A DNA stretch of 5,704 bases from an uncultured Lachnospiraceae bacterium (GTDB lineage Bacteria > Bacillota > Clostridia > Lachnospirales > Lachnospiraceae). The stretch is taken from positions 1-5,704 of the forward strand of contig CADBTO010000171.1 of assembly GCA_902797565.1 (NCBI GenBank). Direction: 5' to 3'. Position 1 is the first letter of the stretch. Each line of letters begins with the position of its first letter. Below, one piece after another: positions 1-5,704 of the stretch. A program made the translations under genes and the position numbers. Under the pieces are notes generated by a model. That model searched no databases, was not told where the DNA came from, and was given only the letters and a program-made list of their open reading frames with translations.

Positions 1-537
1 ACGTACACCCTGCGGATTGATATTGATCATCCGGAACTGATCCAGCTGGGGGACAGCATTACCATTACGCTGGGAAAAGGCATCAAAGCGGAACCTGCCA
101 AAGACGGAAAAGAATCCCTCCGCTTCCAGGTCGGCGCAAATGCAGGCCAGGAGATCACACTCGGTATCAATGCTATGACTTCCAAAGCCCTTGGCATTGT
201 TTATCTGGATAAGGATATCGCAGATTTTGGTGAACCCAGGTCTGTCAGGCAGCGCCGCACAGCCTCCCTGGATATTGAAGCATACGATGAAGCGATCAAA
301 CGCGTTTCCAATGAACGGGCAAAACTGGGCGCTGTCCAGAACCGGCTGGAACATACGATCACAAATCTGGATTCTGCCGCAGAAAACACACAGTCTGCGG
401 AATCCGGAATACGGGATACGGATATGGCTTCGGAAATGGTGGAATCTTCCAAATCCAATATCCTTGCCCAGGCCGGGCAGTCGATGCTTGCCCAAGCAAA
501 CCAGTCCACCCAGGGCGTACTGAGCCTGCTGGGATAA
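1..537 (+). CDS. fliC: Flagellin, C-terminal part (5' end outside window)
   Basis: This is the structural subunit of the flagellar filament, exported by the flagellar type III apparatus and polymerised outside the cell. The frame is open from base 1, so the ATG at 175 is internal and not the start; 178 residues plus a TAA are present. Fragment residues 41-65 (FQVGANAGQEI, then SKALG) match the conserved beginning of the C-terminal D1 region. Residues 101-178 are a textbook D1/D0 C-terminus, including RAKLGAVQNRLEHTI, AENTQSAESGIRDTDMA and SMLAQANQSTQGVLSLLG. About 40 residues before that block (fragment 1-40) look like the edge of the variable surface domain. The end in GVLSLLG is usual for Clostridia flagellins. 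The N-terminal D0/D1 half, which completes the TLR5-binding surface, is outside the window. No convincing terminator follows the stop: the GC-rich 538-600 stretch lacks a T-run on this strand. Confidence 0.96.
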   Translation, partial: TYTLRIDIDHPELIQLGDSITITLGKGIKAEPAKDGKESLRFQVGANAGQEITLGINAMTSKALGIVYLDKDIADFGEPRSVRQRRTASLDIEAYDEAIKRVSNERAKLGAVQNRLEHTITNLDSAAENTQSAESGIRDTDMASEMVESSKSNILAQAGQSMLAQANQSTQGVLSLLG

Positions 538-608
538 TCCTTTCATGCGAGCCGGCAAGCCGCGCTGCTGCATTTCCCGCACGCTGCCCCGCCCGGCAGA
601 AAAAAAAC

Positions 609-637
609 TTGACAAAACTTTCCTGACAAGCTATAAT
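609..637 (+). promoter_or_regulatory. Perfect-consensus sigma-A promoter for the DUF4342 gene
   Basis: TTGACA (609-614) and TATAAT (632-637) are both exact consensus hexamers separated by exactly 17 bp. An A-tract just upstream (about 600-607) resembles an UP element. Transcription should begin near 644, about 120 nt before the ATG of the DUF4342 gene. Such an exact match suggests high basal expression, with any control acting downstream in the leader. Confidence 0.88.
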
Positions 638-643
638 CAATAA

Positions 644-766
644 TCAGATCATGCCGTACCAGAGGGCAGATGCAAATCTACCCTGCTCGCCGCGCGGGGC
701 GCACCCGGATTTTCCGGGATTTTTCACTGTATGCCCCGTCGCATAAGACAAAAAGGAGGATTTATA
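644..766 (+). promoter_or_regulatory. Structured 5' leader of the DUF4342 gene (possible cis-regulatory RNA or small RNA)
   Basis: Between the predicted transcription start and the start codon are three local RNA structures. The first is an 8 bp hairpin (663-671 with 676-684, one C-A mismatch) capped by a GCAA GNRA tetraloop. The second is a GC stem (CGCC 688-691 with GGCG 698-701). The third is a terminator-like hairpin (704-718) followed by five Ts. CGGGGC (695-700) can also pair with GCCCCG (733-738), enclosing the third hairpin. I do not recognise a known riboswitch class. The RNA could be an attenuated leader, or a small RNA of about 80 nt ending near 725 with partial read-through into the gene. 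The structures are seen in the sequence; the function is inferred. Confidence 0.45.
704..724 (+). terminator. Terminator-like hairpin inside the leader (possible attenuator)
   Basis: CCCGG (704-708) pairs with CCGGG (714-718) around an AT-rich loop; the flanking A709-T713 could extend it to 6 bp with a triloop. The run ATTTTT follows (719-724). The short stem and five-T tail make this a modest terminator, consistent with partial read-through. It sits between a consensus promoter and the gene's ribosome binding site. Confidence 0.45.
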
Positions 767-1198
767 ATGGATGCAACAATGGAATCCACGATTGAAGTGA
801 CCATCCCTGCAATCGAGCAGGTCATGGAAGAGACCGGCCTGGATTACAAGGAAGCAAAAGAGCTTTTAATCCGTGCAGGCGGAGACCCGGACAAAGCGGT
901 ATCGCTTTTCTTTGAAGACAGCAGCGAAGACGATGCAGACGGTGAGAATGAGAAGCGCGTTTCGAAACTCCTGGGCAAAATCAAGGCGCGCGTCAACGAA
1001 GGGAATGTGGATCGTGTACAGATCAAACAGGGCAAGGAAATCATCCTCAGCGTACCCGTGAACGTTGGGATCCTGGGTGGGATCATCGGGATCGTAGCTG
1101 CCCCCTGGGCACTGATCGCCGGGACGATTGCCGCAATCGGCTTTGGCTGCACGATCGAAGTGATCAAAAAAGACGGAACGACAGACATCGTCGCTTAA
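767..1198 (+). CDS. DUF4342 domain protein with UBA-like N-terminus
   Basis: The 143-residue product has three parts. Residues 13-50 (AIEQVMEETGLDYKEAKELL, then DPDKAVSLFFE) resemble the UBA-like three-helix fold seen in EF-Ts, NAC and many small Firmicute proteins. Residues 51-62 form an acidic linker. Residues 66-143 match DUF4342: a basic strand region (VDRVQIKQGKEIILSVPV), a Gly/Ala-rich hydrophobic segment (about 97-127, possibly membrane-associated) and a terminal strand (CTIEVIKKDG). The start at 767 is set by AGGAGG (754-759) placed 7 nt upstream; an in-frame ATG at 731 lacks such a site. The gene stands alone between its own promoter and a strong terminator, so it is probably monocistronic. 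The family has no established function; a peptide-binding role for the UBA-like part is only a guess. Confidence 0.9.
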   Translation: MDATMESTIEVTIPAIEQVMEETGLDYKEAKELLIRAGGDPDKAVSLFFEDSSEDDADGENEKRVSKLLGKIKARVNEGNVDRVQIKQGKEIILSVPVNVGILGGIIGIVAAPWALIAGTIAAIGFGCTIEVIKKDGTTDIVA

Positions 1199-1202
1199 TC
1201 GC

Positions 1203-1236
1203 GAAAAAGCCAATGGGTAATCCCATTGGCTTTTTC
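1203..1236. terminator. Strong bidirectional intrinsic terminator
   Basis: GCCAATGGG (1209-1217) and CCCATTGGC (1222-1230) form a perfect 9 bp stem around a TAAT loop. It is flanked by AAAAA (1204-1208) and TTTTT (1231-1235), so the pairing can extend to about 15 bp. On the + strand it ends the DUF4342 transcript 4 bp after its stop codon. On the - strand it has an equally good U-tract and lies about 70 bp past the stop of the 26-codon ORF, so it can serve both. Confidence 0.95.
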
Positions 1237-1304
1237 TTAATTCGTCTGATCAATCTATTTTTTTTATCTTGCTTTCTTCATCCTTCACCTGCGCTGTGCA
1301 TTTC

Positions 1305-1385
1305 TTACAGGGTCAAAAACCAGATCAATACTGCACCAACCAATACTGCGCATCCAAAAATTCCTGAAACCAACAGACCAGCCAT
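1305..1385 (-). CDS. Small hydrophobic peptide, 26 residues (single membrane helix), unrecognised
   Basis: The reading frame starts at ATG (1385-1383) and ends at TAA (1307-1305). An exact AGGAGG lies at 1402-1397, 11 nt upstream, slightly longer than usual. An in-frame TAG immediately upstream of that site rules out a longer version from another start. The product begins MAGLLVSGIFG and ends AVLIWFLTL. Every residue is hydrophobic or small, giving one transmembrane helix with small-residue spacing (G8, G11, A13, G17) that could support helix packing. It has no charged residue, unlike most type I toxins, which usually carry a basic end. It is transcribed toward the bidirectional terminator at 1203-1236. 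I do not recognise a family. The ribosome binding site, unbroken hydrophobicity and terminator support a real gene, but 26 codons is short enough for chance. Confidence 0.5.
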   Translation of the reverse strand: MAGLLVSGIFGCAVLVGAVLIWFLTL

Positions 1386-1595
1386 GATTCTATTTGCCTC
1401 CTAATTTAGGTGGGTTCTACTAGAAATGTTAATCACACGGAGGGTGGTCGAAATTGCCGGAATTAGAACATATACAATTCACCAACCCATTCGTTCCACG
1501 AAGCATATCTGCGCATCATACGCCTCTCGAATACGTTTAAGCATTACCCGATTCACTATTCACTATCACTTACACAGTATATATCGGGAAAATGG
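1386..1595. other. AT-richer intergenic spacer with weak signals
   Basis: No convincing gene is seen here. An 11 bp palindrome, CCTAATTTAGG (1400-1410), overlaps the ribosome binding site of the 26-codon ORF. On the - strand TGTTCTAAT (1470-1462) resembles an extended -10 element that could serve that ORF, but no good -35 is visible. Near 1550-1570 the - strand has three closely spaced AGTGA units. The spacer is visibly less GC-rich than the flanking coding regions. ORFs here on the + strand lack ribosome binding sites or run antisense into the transglutaminase gene. Confidence 0.4.
1462..1470 (-). promoter_or_regulatory. Possible extended -10 promoter for the 26-codon ORF
   Basis: Read on the - strand, TGT followed by TCTAAT gives an extended -10 with a five-of-six match to TATAAT. 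Transcription would start near 1455, leaving a leader of about 70 nt before the ATG at 1385. No matching -35 hexamer is seen at 16-18 bp, so support is weak. Confidence 0.25.
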
Positions 1596-1645
1596 AAAAA
1601 ACCTTAACCACCCTTCGAAAAAAATTTTTTGCACTGATTTGGCGG

Positions 1646-1647
<2 letters not shown>
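1596..1647 (-). terminator. Possible terminator of the larE-transglutaminase transcript
   Basis: On the - strand AACCGCC (1647-1641, beginning within the stop codon) can pair with GGTGGTT (1612-1606), a 7 bp stem with one G-U pair. The loop contains a self-complementary A/T block (1618-1630). Six Ts follow at 1601-1596, but four bases (AAGG) separate stem from T-tract, which weakens it. No better candidate is seen downstream of this gene. Confidence 0.35.
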
Positions 1648-4181
<2,534 letters not shown>

Positions 4182-4238
4182 ATAAATTTCCTCCTCGATA
4201 TGCAAAATTCTGGTTCCTGCATTCTCCAAAATAAAACG

Positions 4239-4267
4239 TTGCTATTTTACCAAACAAGGAATAAAAT
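4239..4267 (+). promoter_or_regulatory. Sigma-A-like promoter for mtnA
   Basis: TTGCTA (4239-4244, four of six) and TAAAAT (4262-4267, five of six) are exactly 17 bp apart. Transcription would start near 4274, giving a leader of about 55 nt, too short for the SAM-I or T-box elements often found before methionine-related genes in Firmicutes. It occupies the same DNA as the larE promoter on the other strand. Confidence 0.6.
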
Positions 4268-4272
4268 GAAAA
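4244..4272 (-). promoter_or_regulatory. Extended -10 sigma-A promoter for larE
   Basis: On the - strand TTTTCA (4272-4267) and TAAAAT (4249-4244) are 17 bp apart. TGG immediately precedes the -10 and provides the TGn extension. Transcription would start near 4237, about 55 nt before the larE ATG. It overlaps the mtnA promoter almost completely, so polymerase binding at the two should be mutually exclusive. Confidence 0.6.
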
Positions 4273-4329
4273 GAAGAAAAATAGATGAATTTTTGAAAGA
4301 TTAACACTTTGATTTGAAAGGAGTATTTC

Positions 4330-5433
4330 ATGAAATGCCCGATTGATGACTTGAAAACAGTCGCTCTGGACGACGCACACCATGCCCTCGTCATCCTGGA
4401 CCAGACCCTGCTGCCTGGCGAAGTCCGCTACCTCTCCCTGCAGACACAGGCAGAAATCTATGAAGCAATCTACAGGCTCCGCGTCCGGGGTGCGCCAGCC
4501 ATCGGTGTTGCAGCAGGAATGGCGGCATATCTGGCGGCACAGGAAATTTTCGACCAGGAACCCGGCATCAGCCCGGAAGCATTCCAGGAAAAATTTGCCC
4601 ATGCCTGCGCCTATCTGGATTCTTCCCGGCCCACCGCCGTCAACCTCTCCTATGCCCTGTCACGTATGAAACAAAAGCTGGCAGAATGCCTTGCCCGATC
4701 TTTCTCTGCATCTGGCCCGGATCACATCCCGCAAACAGATTCCTGGCAAAAGACACTCCTTTCTGCACTGAAAGAAGAATGTCTTGCCATCCAGACGGAA
4801 GACCAGGAAACCAACCGGAAGATCGGGGAATATGCACTTTCCCTTCTGAAACCCGGAATGGGACTTTTAACCCACTGCAATGCGGGTGCCCTTGCCACCA
4901 CAAAATACGGAACGGCCACTGCAGCCATGTATCTGGGACAGGAACGCGGCTACGATTTCAAGGTTTTCTGCGACGAAACGCGTCCCCTGCTGCAGGGGGC
5001 ACGACTGACTGCCTGGGAACTGTCCCGCGCAGGAATCGACACGACCTTGCTTTGTGATAACATGGCAGCCTCCTTGATGAAACAGGGAAAGATCGATGCC
5101 GTCCTCGTAGGATGCGACCGTGTGGCAAAAAACGGAGATACTGCAAACAAAATCGGGACGAACTATGCAGCAATCGCCGCAAAGCACTACCAGATCCCCT
5201 TCTATGTCTGCGCCCCTTCCTCCACGATTGACCCTGCCTGCCCGGACGGCGCACATATCATCATCGAACAGCGCCCTGCGGAAGAGGTCACGACACTCTG
5301 GTATGAAGCCCCCTTAGCACCGCCCGATATAAAGGTCTATAACCCTGCATTTGATGTTACAGACGCAGATCTTATTACAGCAATTATAACAGAAAAAGGC
5401 ATCTTCCGCTACCCATTTACAGACTTATGCTGA
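4330..5433 (+). CDS. mtnA: S-methyl-5-thioribose-1-phosphate isomerase (MtnA)
   Basis: MtnA is a cytoplasmic aldose-ketose isomerase that converts methylthioribose-1-phosphate to methylthioribulose-1-phosphate in methionine salvage. It belongs to the eIF2B-like family. The 367-residue product is slightly longer than the usual roughly 350, mainly through an extended stretch near residues 120-145. Diagnostic motifs are RVRGAPAIG (51-59), SSRPTAVNL (98-106), THCNAGALAT with the expected catalytic Cys183, and GCDRVAKNGDTANKIGT with the expected catalytic Asp263. The substrate-site segment DETRPLLQGARLTAWEL (215-231) is also intact. The ATG at 4330 follows AAAGGAG (4317-4323) by 6 nt. It diverges from larE and converges on a Uma2-family gene, with no other salvage gene in view. 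Close paralogues act on 5-deoxyribose-1-phosphate or ribose-1,5-bisphosphate, so the exact substrate is less sure than the family. Confidence 0.94.
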   Translation: MKCPIDDLKTVALDDAHHALVILDQTLLPGEVRYLSLQTQAEIYEAIYRLRVRGAPAIGVAAGMAAYLAAQEIFDQEPGISPEAFQEKFAHACAYLDSSRPTAVNLSYALSRMKQKLAECLARSFSASGPDHIPQTDSWQKTLLSALKEECLAIQTEDQETNRKIGEYALSLLKPGMGLLTHCNAGALATTKYGTATAAMYLGQERGYDFKVFCDETRPLLQGARLTAWELSRAGIDTTLLCDNMAASLMKQGKIDAVLVGCDRVAKNGDTANKIGTNYAAIAAKHYQIPFYVCAPSSTIDPACPDGAHIIIEQRPAEEVTTLWYEAPLAPPDIKVYNPAFDVTDADLITAIITEKGIFRYPFTDLC

Positions 5434-5455
5434 TACGCAGACATGCCGCACCGAA

Positions 5456-5704
5456 TCATTTCGGCATCAAATCTGCAAGCCGGATTTTAAGATCCGGGTA
5501 GATACAGAACGCCACTTCATCACAAAACCGATACTGGCCGCTGCGGACGTCCGTATCGGTTTCTTTTTCCCTTCCGTCCCCCAGTTCATATCTGTCCCAT
5601 TCTGTAAAATCCAATACCGTAACCGTTTCTGTATCCGGATTGATGATCCAGTATTCCTGCACCCCAGCCTTCTGATACTGCACACTCTTTACAACATAAT
5701 CCCG
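5456..5704 (-). CDS. Uma2-family (DUF820) protein, C-terminal part (5' end outside window)
   Basis: The frame is open to the window edge, and the GTG at 5683 is internal because family residues continue upstream of it. The 82 residues present show the conserved Uma2/DUF820 block: DYVVK at fragment 2-6, then AGVQEYWIINP (13-23), a strand with DFTEWDRYEL, and the usual ending YPDLKIRLADL. The family has a PD-(D/E)XK restriction-endonuclease-like fold, but the acidic catalytic residues upstream lie outside the window, so activity cannot be judged. Uma2 proteins are abundant in cyanobacteria and some Firmicutes, often multicopy, and their physiological role is poorly known. The gene is convergent with mtnA, with 22 bp between the two stop codons. 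Confidence 0.88.
   Translation of the reverse strand, partial: RDYVVKSVQYQKAGVQEYWIINPDTETVTVLDFTEWDRYELGDGREKETDTDVRSGQYRFCDEVAFCIYPDLKIRLADLMPK
5525..5568 (+). terminator. Inverted repeat with T-rich tail inside the Uma2 gene, possible mtnA terminator
   Basis: AAACCGATAC (5525-5534) and GTATCGGTTT (5553-5562) form a perfect 10 bp inverted repeat around an 18-base centre that itself contains the palindrome GGACGTCC (5545-5552). On the + strand CTTTTT follows directly (5563-5568). It lies about 90 bp past the mtnA stop, antisense to Uma2 codons, and is the best terminator candidate for mtnA. The large loop and coding overlap lower confidence. Confidence 0.45.

Noticed and set aside
551..597. 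GCCGG (551-555) and CCGGC (593-597) as a flagellin terminator
   Set aside because: Only five pairs around a 37-base loop, followed by As and not Ts on the + strand.
731..766. Upstream in-frame ATG at 731 as the DUF4342 start
   Set aside because: It would bury the AGGAGG at 754-759 inside the gene, and the extra residues do not look like the family's N-terminus.
1213..1404. A 63-codon + strand ORF beginning in the terminator stem
   Set aside because: Its start lies within the terminator hairpin, it has no ribosome binding site, and it is antisense to the better supported 26-codon ORF.
1549..1572. Three AGTGA units on the - strand as a CRISPR-like or iteron array
   Set aside because: The units are only five bases long in an AT-rich spacer and there is no replication or Cas gene nearby.
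4182..4229. TTG at 4229 as the larE start
   Set aside because: The ATG at 4181 has a GAGGAGG 8 nt upstream and begins where LarE homologues usually begin; the extension would lie mostly in the 5' leader.
5443..5467. ATGCCG/CGGCAT and CCGAA/TTCGG hairpins between mtnA and the Uma2 gene as a terminator
   Set aside because: The two pairings compete, and neither strand has a T-run after them.

Overview
This window looks like chromosomal DNA of a motile anaerobic Firmicute, most likely Clostridia of the Lachnospiraceae type. That placement is inferred from the Clostridia-style flagellin C-terminus, strong AGGAGG ribosome binding sites, consensus sigma-A promoters, moderate GC content, a DUF4342 protein, and a secreted transglutaminase-like protein with wall-binding-type repeats. 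I see no insertion sequence, phage gene, CRISPR array, tRNA or rRNA.

Left part (1-1240, + strand). The window opens inside a flagellin gene, of which the last 178 codons are present. A perfect consensus sigma-A promoter (TTGACA, 17 bp, TATAAT) follows. It drives a leader of about 120 nt with a GNRA-capped hairpin and a terminator-like hairpin, then a 143-residue DUF4342 protein with a UBA-like N-terminus. A very clear bidirectional terminator closes this gene.

Middle (1240-4330, mostly - strand). An AT-richer spacer of about 400 bp holds a 26-codon ORF on the - strand, with a strong ribosome binding site and a wholly hydrophobic product. Beyond it lies a tight - strand pair: larE (4181 to 3321), encoding the sulfur-inserting enzyme of nickel-pincer cofactor synthesis, and 7 bp downstream a 555-codon secreted protein. 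The latter has a signal peptide, a collagen-like Gly-Glu/Gly-X tract, wall-binding-type repeats and a transglutaminase-like Cys-His-Asp core. The two genes are probably co-transcribed, although no functional link between them is obvious.

Right part (4182-5704). A 148 bp divergent intergenic region carries two sigma-A-like promoters on the same DNA facing opposite ways, one for larE and one for mtnA. mtnA (methylthioribose-1-phosphate isomerase, methionine salvage) is complete. It converges on the 3' end of a Uma2-family (DUF820) gene that runs off the right edge. A 10 bp inverted repeat with a T-rich tail inside the Uma2 gene could terminate mtnA transcripts.

Overall this is mostly ordinary chromosomal content. 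The points most worth a second look are the collagen-like triplet tract, the structured leader before the DUF4342 gene, the 26-residue membrane peptide, and the three-cysteine LarE.
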